The notes beneath the pieces were generated by a model. It ran no database searches. It saw nothing but the letters and a program-made list of their open reading frames with translations, and was not told the origin of the DNA. From Hymenolepis diminuta (lineage: Eukaryota > Platyhelminthes > Cestoda > Cyclophyllidea > Hymenolepididae): a DNA stretch of 64,000 nucleotides. The translations under genes and the position numbers were made by a program. The stretch lies in contig CAADRB010000017.1 of NCBI GenBank assembly GCA_900708905.1, positions 845,125-909,124 of the forward strand, read 5' to 3'. Numbering within the stretch: the stretch's first letter is position 1; the number at the start of each line of letters is the position of its first letter. Of the stretch, positions 35,066 through 49,239 are shown piece after piece.

Positions 35066-38000
35066 AGAGTTGCTTTAAGATTTAAGGTACAAACGTGGGC
35101 GGAGGCGATCGTCTTTTCACTGACTACTTTCGTCCCAAAAAGCATGGGGCTCAAGCTTCTCAGCAAATGATTTTGTTTGCAAAGTTTCCAGCTTAGTACC
35201 GATTTCAGGGAGCTTCTATCCTTCCGTCTTTGTGACACAGATAGCTTCCATCTGTTGTGCACTCTTACCCCAATTTCATCAGTGAAAAGTTTTCATTGTG
35301 TAAGTGAAAAGTACCTGCTTCACTGAAATTGGCTGAGGCAAAAAAATGTTATGCTACTATCTCTTGCGTCGAAAGTCTTTAGGTTCCTGGTTCAGTTAAT
35401 GCTTCGATTTTTAAGTCTAACAGAGATTTCTCGTGTTAAGTCTCTTGAAAGTGTCTGTAGTTCTTGGGGAAAGATTCTGTACTGTTCATTATAATGTTGA
35501 GCATTTAGTCCTGATCCCCTTCCTACTCAGAAATATATTGCTGCTATCAAACTCCTGTATTCGATTTCAACAGTGTGATTCAAAATCAGCATTCACTCTA
35601 CGAAATTAATTTTTGCTATTCTACTTGTATTTTGCATTGCTCACCTCTCATGAAGCGCAACTATTATTCAAACCCCGGTCGAACACAGGCCATTTCTTCT
35701 TGACTCGTGAAAATAGAGGTCTTCGTGATAATATTCGTACCACGATATGTTAACGTGGTCTCATTCAGCATTAACTCTTTGGTACTTTTGACTGCCTCCA
35801 TTGTTTTGCCGAAAAAGAGCTTCTTCGTTGCGCTAGGGTAATGCTCATAGTCGAATGTTCTGATCTGTTAAAAATCCTTCGATAAATTATCGGTGCCATC
35901 TGATTTCACTTACGGGCATCTTCAATAAGAAGAAATCAGCATATCTAACTTGGGTCGTTATGTGTTAGATCCCTTTGGTGCTGACAGGCCGCCTGGATAT
36001 TTCAAAAGCTTGTTGTCACTCTTCTTTCCACTGTCAACGCTTTCTCTAGCAAAAAAAGATGCAACGTAAGTGCTTCGGTACTGTTTAAGCGTTTTGGCAA
36101 TTTATCAACCCAAGGTAGGACTGTAATTCAGACCCTTTAGCCCTCCGGCATATGAAAGTCGTTCCTGTACGCTCAGATACCTAAATATTTTATCAAATCG
36201 ACTAAGAAGGTGCATTTTACCATTGCTAAGGCGAACTCTGCCTCCTCGAGACGCGAAAAGATCACTTCTGAAGTTTAAAGGTGTTACTCTGTTGTTGATC
36301 CTGTTATTAAAATGCCATTCAAGTATCAGAACTTACTCCGAATGGTAGGCAACTGATATAGACCACGTAATGTTTTAAATGTTTTAATATTCTTTGACAC
36401 GGGATGGAGATTCACCTGGTTAGAGGATCAGAGCTAAAAAGCTTCATAAAGTAATGAATAATATGGAATCTTCCACCCTCTTTTGCTTCCATTAGGATAA
36501 GAAAAATTTCTGAGGTATTTATTCGAACTTTAATATGTTAAAAATCGCCACCATTCGCAACCCATGGCGGCTTGTTTGAAGACCTCTATTTCGTACCCTC
36601 TTCACAGTTGTTTTGTACCTTGCTGTCTGTCTGGATTTAACACGTGTGCCATACGAAAGACGGGACCAATCAAAAGGCCGAGGAAAAGACAAAATAACTA
36701 TCTCAGCGGTGTAAACATAGTAGAATTTACCACAGCAGAGAGATGCTGTGTCCTAAATCGCCTGGCTCTGACCTGAGAGTTGCAATGTGACAGTTTTCCC
36801 CTCTGATTCCCTATGTCAGTATATCTCTGTGATATACTCTTATCCAACCCCGTTACTCCATAAGCATTTTTCTGAGTGTGGAGAGCCTCAGTAGATTTAA
36901 TTCCCTATCTTATCATCCCTGCGTTTTAGAGATTCTTTCATGATTAAAACCATTTCCTTACCGTGTAGAAGTCTCCTCCCTGATTCCTTGCTTCTCTGCT
37001 AGAATTGGTATTTAGACTTACTTTTCATTGCCTAGGAGGTATAATATTTGGCGACGAAGATGAGGAGATACGCTTCCTGGCATCGTCAAGATAGATATGA
37101 AAAGATCCACTTGGTGAGATTCGACAAACAAAAAGTTTTCATCACTTCTGACATCTGTTACCTCTAGCCAGACCATCAATTACAGCCAATGGTAAGATAA
37201 AGGTAGATCGGATTCATAGGCAATAGAGATGACGAATGAGTAGTAGATAGAAATCGAAGTTTTATGGGTGAGTTGAGGTTACTTTTAGCTCATGCATCCT
37301 TTGTCATCTACGTTGATGGAAGCTATATACGTAATTAGAATGCAGTTGTGATAGGTCGGAAAGTATTTTCTCAGAGAGCTTGATTTTTAATTCGCAAAGT
37401 TGACGAGAAAGACTTTCGACGTGGGTGACAATGGGATGAATATAGTGCAGTACTTGGTGTTTGGGGTCTTGCCGTAAAGAAGGTGTTCAGAAGAAATGGA
37501 GGAGAACTTTTAGGTAAAGAGACAATGAAATGCTCCAGACAGCAGAGCATTTTCGTTTTTAAGAAGGCGTGTTGAAAGATATAGTCAACACGTTACGAGG
37601 TGGATAGATTTAAAGAGAGATTTATATAATGGACACGTCTGTGACCATAAATATCTAGCAGAAATTTCTGTGAATGCTCATATCTAGTTCAAGATGGCAC
37701 TGACCAAAGGTTGTCTGCTTGGAATTCATCATTGTTTATTTAGAGGAGTTGTAAAGAATGATGGCGAAATCGGCTGCCCATAGTAAGCAAGTTCGACCTA
37801 GTTTGGCTTAGAATTAATTCATTTTAAAATTTATGAACTTTCTAGAGGACAACGAGATACAACAGCCTTTCCCAAAAGCCGAAAGTCAAGAGTTGTAATA
37901 GGAAACTAGTAAAAGCAACACAGCGCGTGTGGACGCAGAGCATCGGGAAAAATGCAAAATAAGTCACTATAATAGAGTTGAATTATTTTGCGTTCCCTGT

Positions 38001-39870
38001 TTGTTAAGGAGTGAGTCAATCAGAACAGCGAAGAATTACGAGTTAGCATTTGAAGAATGTAGCAAGTTTTTTATCTTAATTTATTTGCCTCACTTCTTGA
38101 ATGAAGTGTATTTTGGAAACCGGAATTTATGAAATTGTTATTCATTATCTAACCCCATTATGAGTGACTACGTATACATGTTGAATATTCGCGCTATGTC
38201 AGATGAATATATTGCCTCTTTAGGTTTATGTGTTAAGTCTCGTGAACTGAGATCAAACACATTTGTCAAGTCTGGACAACAAAATGGTTGGCAGAATGTG
38301 AGTTGTAAAAGAAAGAGTAGCCCCAGGAGGTCTTACTTTTACCAGGGTGAGGTGCTGTTAACACTTTCCTTAATGGCTTTGGAGATTTCTTCAATAAAAT
38401 TCCCGACACCGAGTTTAACCCATCTTTGGCCTGACAGTTACCTTAGGTTGCTGTCAAAGTGGATTAAGAAGTGATCAATTTGCAGTTCCTCTGCTTTAAA
38501 TGACATGTAATGGTGACATGCCGAAGACAGGAAATTAGTTGAGGTCATAGATATAGCACAAGTATGACTCATTCGGGTTTGGAATGGTAGTCCTAATATG
38601 CTGCCGTCGTCACGTTCTCAAATTAGGTAGTATACTATTTTAAATGTAATAAATAGTCAACGTTTAGAATCATAGTAGATAGTATAATACAAACAAGTAA
38701 TGTTTAGAAGTTAACCTCATCATCAATATGGAAATTAAATTCTACTCTGACCTCACGTTTTTTGCTTCACTGTTTTTCAGTTTTCCGCTTGGAAAATTCC
38801 GGTGATCCGATTTCAGCTCATAACGATTAAAAGTTTCTCGACGGTTTCATCAATCATGATCGCATTATAAACAGGCATTTCACGCCGACATCTTTTGCAA
38901 GCAATGAAATAAGTAATCATCTTGACACTGAGAAAAAGCGATTGTTTGTCTCTTTAAATCAATCTCAGATACTTCCAACAAGGTCCGAGCAATTGTAACA
39001 ATAAAATTTCTCAATTTTTACACTTGCAATATCGTAATTTTAGCCTGCATTATTTAGTAGCAACTTAAGGTTATATCGATTTCAAAGTTTATTTCTTATT
39101 TAAACCTATTAAAAGAGGAGTTAAAGATGGTTTCCTAATTTAACCGCCATCATATTAAATTAAACGCACCTCAATCATTCTTGTGTTATTTCGGGAAAAT
39201 AATGCAAATATTTTTAAAAAAAGGGAACGCTCCAATTCGAAGTGAAAGCCTTATATATTTAGTGGATAAATACTGAGTTCTGAAAATGTAGACCTATAAG
39301 GATTAGGAAGAAAGCAATAGATCTAGTAGGAACATCATTAACAAGTTAGGAGTTACTGAAGTTGGAACTCCAGATAAAGCTAAACTGACTGAAGGAGTTA
39401 GAGAGAAGAAGGCTGAGTAGATATGTCGTGAAAACCATTTCGTCGGAGTCGGATACAGTGAAAGATAACGCCTATGTATATAGTCATATTTGTTAAAGTC
39501 ATCGGAATATATAACAATCCACCTGGAGAGTTTCGAGATGAATGTATGATGATTAAGAAGTTGAACGAAGTCGTAAAATGAGTGAACATTGCTTGAAGAC
39601 GCAGAAAAAGATGAAACAATCACAAATTATTAAAGAATTTGACCTGAAAGACAAAGCTGTAGGCTTTAAATAAAAGCAATTAACCTTTGGGACTGGGGGA
39701 GGGAACAAAAGAGGATATCCTAATAGTGATGTTGAGGTCTGCTATGCTTCAAATATCCTTGTCGGTCTTCCCTACTTGCTCATGACCATAAGAAAACACA
39801 AAGAAATCGCATTGGCATGACACTCATTTATAAAAAACCATCTAGTCAACGACCTCACTAAATAGCCATT
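35066..39870. other. Gene-poor stretch downstream of TDP-43
   Basis: No recognised gene. The frames at 36564-36776 (ATGGCGG start) and 38160-38474 are unassigned. A decayed mobile element is possible but no reverse transcriptase, integrase or transposase motif was found. Confidence 0.5.
39330..39470 (-). repeat. Pyrimidine-rich dispersed repeat family 2 fragment, inverted
   Basis: On the minus strand CCGACGAAATGGTTTTCACG, then a C/T-rich stretch ending GGAGTTCCAACTTCAG, resembles the start of the copies at 49240 and 49820. An open frame over it (39303-39623, minus) is not supported as a gene. Confidence 0.35.
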
Positions 39871-39945
39871 AATCTCAGACATCAGTAATTACACGAAATT
39901 ACCATAATTTTCGGCTCTACTCCAAAATTAGCCAAGACAATGACC
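39871..39945 (+). repeat. Direct repeat pair, copy 1
   Basis: ATTACCATAATTT, then CTACTCCAAAATTA and AATGACC, in the same order as at 41011-41094. Confidence 0.5.
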
Positions 39946-41010
39946 ACGCAATTTTGCATATTTTAACAAATATTCAAATTTGATGAACAATTAATACTAG
40001 ATTGAAAATTTAAAATTTCTTGACTAAAAATAACTATTTTGAAGATACAGGTGCGTACCGATAACGAAGACATTTGCAATTGCGCACTCAGATTTGGACA
40101 ATAGCATGAGGTTTCGTCCGGCATCAATATTGTGAAGAAATAAGAATCTCTTCCGCTATTTCCTCCCCTTGTGAAATCGGGAGATATTAAGATCACGACA
40201 AAAGTCCTCAAATCGAGTAGAAGGGAACTGGATGACACTTCTGGAAATAATTAAGTTTGGTAAGCCATGGGTGGGGATTAAACTGGAGATTCCTCGGATA
40301 GGTTCAGCAAGACAGAGATCAATGTGAGACTATGGGGCCTTAGATTAAGAGCATATAAGATTCTGGTGGTAAGGAAGTGCAACTTCTCTTGCATTTTGCG
40401 AAAACGCTTTTAACACTGGTCCATCTGTGAGAGGAAGAGATGTAGCAAGACCGATTTCCACAGGCTGTTTGCATTTATAATCCACAACTTCCCATCGCTT
40501 GGGTCAGCAAACGAGCTTTGGTTTGCATTTGGACAGACCAGAATATTTTGGGGACTGAATCTTAGTGGAAGATGTATCAGTTCTTATGGGGGCAAAAGTT
40601 CAAAGACCTTCCTTATGTCCTTTTGGGTGGCATATTTGATCTGTCAAGTTGTGTGGGAGTGAATTTAGACATGGGTGCAATTTCATGTCATCATTGGTCA
40701 CTTGAACTGGAGTTGAAATAGAAAGCACTATAAGAGAAACAAGTACAACCGGATATCAAGCGGAATTTTTAGAAGAATTTAGAGAAGCAACAGTAATCGA
40801 TGTGTTAAAAACATCTAGGGACAATGTGGCCTCAATTTTTGCTGAAAGAACCTTTATTTTGACGGATAAGCTCTTTGCCACTTTGTAAAGGACTGAGAAA
40901 ATCGCTTTCTGTTGAGAAACAGAAGACTTTTTGTTTCCGGCGTTGTAAATACGCCAGATATGCCAAGAAATGCGTGCTAGTTAATTGTTATAGCCTGATT
41001 AGCCTCAAAA

Positions 41011-41094
41011 TTAGCAACTACTCCCAGAAGTCAATAATAACTCGGAATTACCATAATTTGATGGCATTACTCCAAAATAATACAAGGTAGCGAC
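41011..41094 (+). repeat. Direct repeat pair, copy 2
   Basis: GGAATTACCATAATTTG, ATTACTCCAAAATAAT and TAGCGACC align with 39871-39945. The pair flanks about 1.1 kb. Confidence 0.5.
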
Positions 41095-44000
41095 CCTGCT
41101 ATTTAGCAGGGCTTCGTTTGAAGTCTAGGGATCATTATAAGACATCTGAGCTGTTCTTCTGTTAGGGCGCTGAAACAATGAAAGTTTACAACACCTGCGA
41201 ATTCATAAATTCTAAACGTGCTTGATCACAAGTTTGAGACAGTTAAATCAAGTGAGAAGTTGTGGCCAAAAACTTCTTAACTGAGTAACTGATTTAACCG
41301 AGTTCCTTGAGTAGGAAGAGTTTTGAGTAACGTTCATATTCGACAAAACTCAGCTTCCTGACGAGACAGTGAAATATTGTTTCCTCAGTCCATTTGAAAA
41401 GATTCACTGTGAACATGTAGTTATTTTTGTACTACGATTAAAAGAATTTGCCCTATTTAGGGTTATGAATGAATTCAGAGATATTTTTAGTAGCATCTTC
41501 TGTAGCTGCAGGATCGAGAATTTCAACAGATGCAGAAGGTTTATCAGAATAAAGATGGACAAACGGAGGACATAGATATAAAAGAAGCGTCAACATATTA
41601 GATTCGTCAAATTTAGCCGAATGAGCTTTTACTTCTTAGACAGACGGTTGAACATCTCAAACAATTGTAGATAATGAATTCACAAGAAACTCAAGGATCA
41701 AATAATGGCAAGTGAGCTTTAGAACATTTGGATATCGTAGAGTGACGCTCTAAGAAATCAAATAAGGCAAGACTTTTGACATCCAGGCCTGATTATATAT
41801 TCAGATGAACTCCACTCTCCAATTATTTCTTACTGAGCTACTTTTCTTTTAGGTATATTCGAGTGCTATTATTACATTTTTAAAAAGTTTTGGAATGAAT
41901 TATTGTTTTGGACTATTTTTAGAGATCACAATGATATCAATCTCCTGACGTGACATCACAATTAGTCGGATTCATCAGTTTTAAATATATTTTAATTTGA
42001 ACCACTTTCTAAAACGAGAAGTTTATGGCACGTAACACAGAGAGAATTTGATGGACTTGACGAGATACATTTCCATCCTGAGGATTAATATCACTTCCAG
42101 CGAACTGTCTAAAACATGAACTCAGAAACCCTAGACTGTCAATCATGTAAAATTCATGAAAATCTAATATGAAACTAATTCTGCATCTTAATTAATCAGA
42201 TTTATACGCACCACGTGAATTTGTTGACTTTAATTTCCCTGGAAGAAGAAGGATCGATTAATTTATACTATATGATTAGGAAGACGGCTGTTGAAGTGTA
42301 AAGATGGTTATGGATAATCATAATATTGCACATTCAAAGAGCATAGGATAGAACAGCTAAACTTAAGGACGCAATTTCTATGTAGCAGCCCCGAGTGGTT
42401 TGATTCACGAGTTCGAATTTCAACTAAAACTATATGCTATGTGCATTCTTATGATTCATTTGCTCTCAATAAAAATCTAAATGATGATTAAATTATTTAT
42501 TTTTAAAGTTAGGGAGTTAATCGGATATTCTGGGTTTAAAATAATTTAATAGGCTAAGTCGTTCTTTCGCATATTTATATCTTACACAAATGGTTAATTA
42601 TATCGATATAACAGACTAATTTCGAAGACAAATCGACTTCCTGAATTCTAGCAAACAGTGCAATTCTAAACATCGCCTGTAGCTGTAGAACACACACAAC
42701 GACTCATATGCCTGCTCGTTCCGATTGTCACAAAATGATTTTTATTGATCGGTTTCAGACGAAAGAGGAAGCAATAACAGTCAATTCCTTCTATTGTAAC
42801 TTGATATTGGTTTGTTTGGAACAAATATTTGTCATATTAAGATGTATTAATAGCTAAAACCCAAGATGCGCCCAAATTTCCTATGCGTATAAAAATACTT
42901 TAGGATTACTTGGTCACTACAGGATATCCTCAACCAATATTGATAAAAGATCGGGTGGCCATCCTCAGTGCGGTTAATGTGGGACAGAAAACCCTTTACA
43001 GATTCTCTCCTAAACCGTCAGAACTTTTAATCAAGAATGAATTTTGGTCTTCTTTTCGGAAAGGACCGATGGGTAAATCTTTCCTCTGTTGAAGATATTT
43101 TTAATCAACAAAGTGTCCCATGTGCAAAATGTATTCAAGTTTTACAAAAAATGACCGCCATTTTAGTGATCAATTTGTTTGTCTTCTTCTCAGGCTATGG
43201 GTAGAAAATTATATGCCGTTGGTGATATAAGGGTACGTAATCAATTCTAGCATTATGCAAGCTGTATCTTTAATGTTGCTAGGTGCTGCAGAAGTTAAAC
43301 TATTGTTGCAATTGCCAAGACCGAAAGGATGTACTAGTCGAATTGATGAAATGTTTCTCAGATTGGGATTTTTTCTCTCTATCTGAAATCATCTTCAGAC
43401 TGGCAACGAACTCAACCGCAACGACGCTAATCATCTGCTTAAATAAAAAATCTAGTCAACTCAGCCAATCGGTACTGGTTACACCAAATACGCTGAGAAT
43501 GATGCTGTTGTCAGTGTATCAATTTAACCCATTCTTACTCTTGTTTATCTGACTTATTGCAGTCCCATCTACGCATCCCAGAGACTACTCACTCCTCATA
43601 CAACTCCACCTCACTTTGGTCTGCTGGTCTCTTGTTTCGAACATTTTTTAAAATAAACCTGGGGATTGCAATTATTTACTCCTTTCATCATGTTACGGCA
43701 GCGAAGACTGGTAGAAGCTAGATAGTTTAGTCCGCAGGATGGCTAGAAGTCAAAGTCAGATATCCTGTTGCTAGTCCTCCTTCTAAAAGTCGGAAAACAT
43801 GTAGTTCCAATGGCGGCTCTATTTTACTAAGAAAATAGATTTATTTTTTATAGATTTTGGTAAGTAGGGGATAACTGGCTGTCTGGATAACCAACATTGA
43901 ACTACTTTTCCGGTTTCCAGTTTCTCCATCTTTCGTTTTTAAATTTTCTCTGGTGTCCAATGTATCCGTGACCTTAATCCAACTTTAAGACATCAAGAAC

Positions 44001-47000
44001 ATTGTTACTAACGAACTGGATGTAGACTAGGTCAGTAACCTCGCCAGCCAGTTAGAAAGGACTTCTGGACCGAAGAACATAAAGAATAAAATAGACACAG
44101 TGAAAAACCAATGGGAAGTTTGAATTCCAGATATGCTCAATCGAATGTCCTCACTGCTGGAGAGAGCAGTGATCATTTTGGCCGCTTCCTCTCACCTTTA
44201 TATTTTTCATGCTTTTTAACCCATCATTCTTTTATCCACTCATATGGAACTTTAAATCCTTTCATATTAACTAGTTTAATCGATTAGGCATTTCAAAATA
44301 CGAACTTTGTTAGGTTTGCATGTACGATGTCAACATCTTGATAATTACACACGACTGATATCTGTATAAATACTTAAATTGATTACGCCAGCAGTTACAA
44401 AAGAAAATATTAAACTCAAATCCTTATTCCAAAGTCTGAATTTTCAATATTTCTGATAATTATGGAAAACTACTTGTTTTTTATCAAAGTGGGAGATTAT
44501 GTGGATATAATTTATATTTTAACTATAATTTGAAATAAACCAGATGCTGTCTAATACTGTTTAAGTGACTTCGAGTTATATAATACCTATGAACATTTCT
44601 GTGTATTCTGAAAATCCTATTTCGTTTTTCCTTATGATTAGAATAACCATAATGGTTACAGATTTATTAAGCTTAAGACTAAGTAAAGTGGAACAAGGGC
44701 AGGAATAAATGGAAGTGTTGTGAAGAAGAATTTTTACGATAGTATGAGCTAAACTAGGTGTTTAATTAATCGCCAAAACCCAATGGCGTTTATCTAGAGT
44801 AATTTGAGGTAAGAATAATCCTGGAATATATCAATACACATAATTTGCTACCAACAAGATTGGTGCTCTTTTAAGTGTTCATCTCCTTCAAAGCGTTTCG
44901 TAAATAACCTTTTCATTCAGGTTCTAAAATAGCACTAGGTCCGTCGGTGGAGCTGCTTTGGGAGTCCAAACGAGTTAGGATAAGGGCTATCCCCTTAAAA
45001 AATAGCGATCCTTTTAAAGACTAACATAAAAAAGCGGTTGAGGGAGTTGAATTATTTCGCATTCGCATGAGTGACCAATAAAATATCATCTGACAATTAG
45101 AACAACGCAGAAGTGAGTCAACATGGTAGAATGCTACCATTACTTAACAACACATTTTAATTTCGAAACTTTAAACGACCTCGAAATCAATGGCCGCTTT
45201 ACTTCCAATCTTCGACCCAACCTCTTTTTTATCCCTTTGTATGTGCTGAAGATCGCCGCAGGATAGAGGGGAGTAAGTATAATAAGATTTTATAGAGCAA
45301 ATAGTGTATAATGTAGTGGGATATAGGTGTCTGAACGTAAATGGCGTGAGAGAGAAGGGATCCCAAATATAGAAGAAGTTTCAAGCAGCTCGTGTGTTGT
45401 TGGGTTCTCATTTAGAAATCTTGATAATTTTCGCGGGTCCTCGAGCGCTGATTGGAGGATCTCAAAAAAGGGTTAGAACAAGATTGGGTGGTTAAATAAT
45501 ACAGCAATTCCGATTGGCTTGTGAGATTATTAGCATATACCGCTCTGGCTCGTCGTGGCAGTAAGAATGCATTTCACTTATAGTAGCCTAGCTAGACTCT
45601 CCAAACCTTGGTATTCAATATTTACGCCATATTTCTTTTCTAAAAGCGATTGAAATGTAAATGAAGAGATCACCTCGAGTATGCGATATTCAAGTTTGAG
45701 CAAATATTGTTATTGAAGCCGAGCGTTTAGTTTTGCAAAATAATTTAAATTAAATCCAGTAATTCTGACACATATTTAATTAAATGCTATTAAATAAAAA
45801 ACTGTCGAATGATAGAATTAAAAACAGAGTAATTTGTTTAATATAGTATCAAAAGTTACTAATATTGCGGAACTGTTATCAACAAATTTGACGTTTCTTT
45901 TATGACAAATGGAAAGGAAAACCAATTGGATGTTGAGGATATGGGTTCGGCTCCATGGTGGGAAAGATGAGAAAGGGATCTAATGGCACGCATGCATGGG
46001 AATGATGCACGAGTGAACATGAATGAAGATTGCTGATCATTTTAGAGAAAATGGTAAACCAACTACTTTTCTTTCGATTTGCCTGCCGTTTAACGCCTCT
46101 TAAATGACTTGCTGTTACAAACTCTATACTTAATAAGCAAAGCATGCTAAGTATGATGGGTGGTGAATCAACATACGAATTCGTCAATTTTAATCCTGAC
46201 ATATTTACAAGTGTCCAAATCCGTAGAATGTAATTGATATTACCTTAAAGAAAATAATTGAAAATGACATCTTAATTAAATTTTTCAGATTTCAATATTT
46301 ATTTATTTAAGAGTCATAAGTGGAGTTTCCGTTTTATTATGTCAGCACGGTCGTTATTTGCCGTACATTAAATCCACTGTCAAAATTCATCATCTAGTTG
46401 ATTTCTCTACAAAATCACTGATGTACTGATGTTATGTATTTTGTGGCTCCGTCAAATACACATAAACTTTTGTCATTCTTAAATTGAACATATTCTCCTA
46501 TTTAACCCCACTATTGTGTTTTGTTCGATTCGTTAGTAGTGTTTCTTATAGAGCTTACAACCAAGTGAATAGATGTGGTAAAATTAATGTGTTGCACATT
46601 CCCACTCTGGTTCTATTTTTATGAATGGAAGAAATGTGCGCATTTTTGTTGTATAAAGTGGAACAATGACAGTGTCGTTGCTATGATATGGCGAACTAAA
46701 AAAGTGGGCTGTCATGTGCGAATATCTGTTGTCATGTTATATTTTTCTAAGACTCCTCTTTATTTTCGAACCTGAACTTAGCATTTTGAAAAAATCTATA
46801 TTTTATTCCGTACGAATTAAGGGTACTCCGACAAAAACAATATTGTAACTTCGTTCACACAAATTGTTCGTCTGTTCACACAAATTTTAGACTGCAAAGG
46901 ATGTAAAATCAATCTCATCTGAATACTAGTATTTGAGTGAGGAAATACTTAAATGACAACCATAGTCACTTCTGTGAATAACTTTCTGGAACCGGTGTAT

Positions 47001-47350
47001 TAAATTCATCGAACAAAGAAGAGTTCATCGGTATAAGACAGACAACTCCTGTTCTATTAGATAAATCGGATAGCTGGTTATTGACCGATGAGTCACAGTT
47101 TTGTAACCCATGGCTCAGTAAAAATTTACACTATCGCCATATACAGTATAATTCTGACAGGATAAATTAAGGTAGAGGCAAGCGAATATGCCGTTATTAC
47201 AATCTGTAACTGGTTCATTAACGAGAGCCTGACAAGCGTAAGAAATGCTGAGGGCAGGTTTTTAAGTTATTGGCTAGTATCATTAATTAGACTGAAGGCA
47301 AAGGATTACTCTTAATGCATTTCTTAAAAAAATTGGCAATGTTTCTGTAA
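41095..47350. other. Gene-poor stretch
   Basis: Apart from the splice-bounded candidate at 42923-43652, nothing is supported. The minus-strand frame 45900-46202 has a hydrophobic patch but no family match. Confidence 0.5.
42923..43652 (+). other. Chain of splice-bounded open stretches, possible gene of unknown family
   Basis: Four consecutive open pieces have plausible splice signals. They are: one after CACTACAG at 42923 (to about 43072, donor GGTAAAT); a 39-nt piece at 43195-43233 between CTTCTTCTCAG and GTACGT, coding AMGRKLYAVGDIR; a 90-codon frame from 43280 after GTTGCTAG; and a piece after TTATTGCAG at about 43562 reading PIYASQRLLTPHTTPPHFGL to TAA at about 43650, with AATAAA at the stop. 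Phases can be joined with the 43280 piece ending before GTCAGT. No piece matches a family I know. Open frames of this length are expected by chance. Confidence 0.2.
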
Positions 47351-47769
47351 TAACGTTGAAAGATCTCTCAGGGGTCACATCGATCGAATAGTTGGAATAA
47401 GTCAAGTCACTTATGTCACCAGATCAGTTTGGAGGTGGGAGGCAAGCCACCCCAGTTTATTAATTAGTAAATTAGGTTTATATACAAAACATTTCTTTGT
47501 TAGACGTCAGTCATGTCTCTTTGTCGGAGTCTCGGCTTGATTATCGACATATGCACACACACAGCGGGACCACCTGTGGACACTACAGTGGAGATCATAT
47601 CGCCAGTCAATCATTTCTAATAGCCACGTGTTGATGGACATCTGCTGGCTATAGTAGTTTCTGTCTGCATGTTTTCACTGCCGTATGGGACTATCACACT
47701 GTCAACGTCAGTTAGTACATTCCAGGGATTTCCTTCCCTAGTCTTCAAGCACAAATGCACATAGGTTGT
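47351..47769 (+). repeat. Dispersed repeat family 1, copy B (about 420 bp)
   Basis: Partner of 1631-2068. It shares the same ordered blocks with scattered substitutions and small indels. The hairpin GGTGG/CCACC is kept with a shorter stem. A minus-strand frame (47617-47823) overlaps it but is broken in copy A, so coding is not supported. It could be a solo LTR or other non-autonomous element; no target-site duplication was recognised. Confidence 0.8.
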
Positions 47770-49239
47770 AGGTTCGTGTTTAGAATAATGAGACAAGACT
47801 GAGTGGAAGGCATCTTTCACCACTGCTTGAATATGAATCGGTTAATCTGCCTGTGTTTATTCCCATCCCATTATTCGTACACATTACAGGTACACTATGC
47901 TATCTCTCATTTTTCTTCTTCGCTGATCTCCGCTCTTTTCCCTCAATCTCTCACAGTTTTAGGAAGGTTGTTTAAAACATTTTAATCTCTTCTTAGCAGC
48001 TGATATTTTGATTTGGGAAAGGCTGTCGTCTACTGTTAGTCATTAGAAAGATTTTCAGTTTCATAAGTGTAACTAGGTTGTCTCAGAGCTCAGTGATCCG
48101 TGTGTTTCAAATCATCTATTTGAAATAATAAATTTATATAAACCTTGATCTCTGCCACTGAAGAGCTATTTTCACCTTCATCCCCCACCTTCAGTCATTG
48201 ATTTTGTCTTTTTCTCCATTACTTCGGGTTTGGAAAATTTTCGGGAAGCAAGTCAGTTACTGGCTTGCTTACCACGCACTGGCAAATTGGGTTCAACTGC
48301 TCAAATTATTTAAATAAAACTCGACTCAGCCGAGGAACATATGAGAAATTATAGAATTATAGCGGAAAATGTGTGATACGCAAATGAATACGTAAATTAC
48401 AGTGAGTAATTTGATTCCTTGCATGACTTTCCCAAGAGCCTTCACTTGACCATCCAACAGAAAATTTTAAGTTCGTCCCAAAGTGAAACTGTCAAGATTA
48501 TGGCAGTCATTTAGTTGAAGATGGAACTGTAAAAAACTGGTTTGTGAAAATGATCTGGCATAGAAATTATAAGCAATTATAAATTGCAATTACTTTAACT
48601 CGCGCCATCTCTTTAGATTACCCGCTGTCCCGAATGGAATCAAAGTGAAAGGAAAAGTATTGTCCTACTGAAAAGACAACAGTAAAAACAATAGCGGTGA
48701 TGAAAAATCTGAATTGTATTAATTTGATGTGCTGATATTTTAGACATACATTTTTTACTACGCTTAATGTTTAGTGAAAGTTTTAAACGGTGAATAGCTG
48801 CTATAATATCAAGGAACAATTCTGAGGCAATAGACAAGTCCAAGTCCATTAGGTTTTAATTAAAATCGCTTGATATATGAAGACTACAAATTTTATTTGG
48901 GAATTTTTGAAATAAACCATACATCAAAAACCGATATTTGGGATTCTTCAAGAATTTTAATAGACCTAAAAATTGGTATGGCTTTGAGTAGGCTGTCCGC
49001 AAAATTGATCTATTGTGCAAGCTCAAATCATATACGCTAGAATATTACTGTCCAAAATTTTCTTCATCCGGCTGTCAAATAAGTTTCTTTATTTTGAAAA
49101 GTCTGGTTACTTTCTTTACAATTTTGCAATGCAAATTACTCAATCTTAACTATGTGCGCCCTGGTTATTCATTGAATTCTTATCGGTTATTCATCAACGA
49201 ACAAAGATGCAAAATTTATCGATCTCCCTATCTTACCCT
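47770..49239. other. Gene-free stretch
   Basis: AT-rich with short chance frames; nothing recognised. Confidence 0.55.

Noticed and set aside
37300..37400. VIYVDGSYI-like peptide suggesting an RNase H or integrase remnant
   Set aside because: A single short match flanked by stops; no second catalytic motif found nearby.
38160..38474. 104-codon plus-strand frame
   Set aside because: No recognisable domain, no promoter or splice context; composition like the surrounding non-coding DNA.
45900..46202. 100-codon minus-strand frame with a hydrophobic patch, considered as a secreted peptide precursor
   Set aside because: The hydrophobic patch is internal, there is no clear cleavage pattern or family, and the length is within chance.
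47617..47823. Minus-strand frame inside dispersed repeat copy B, possible retroelement protein
   Set aside because: The equivalent stretch of copy A has stop codons and no reverse transcriptase, integrase or protease motif is visible.
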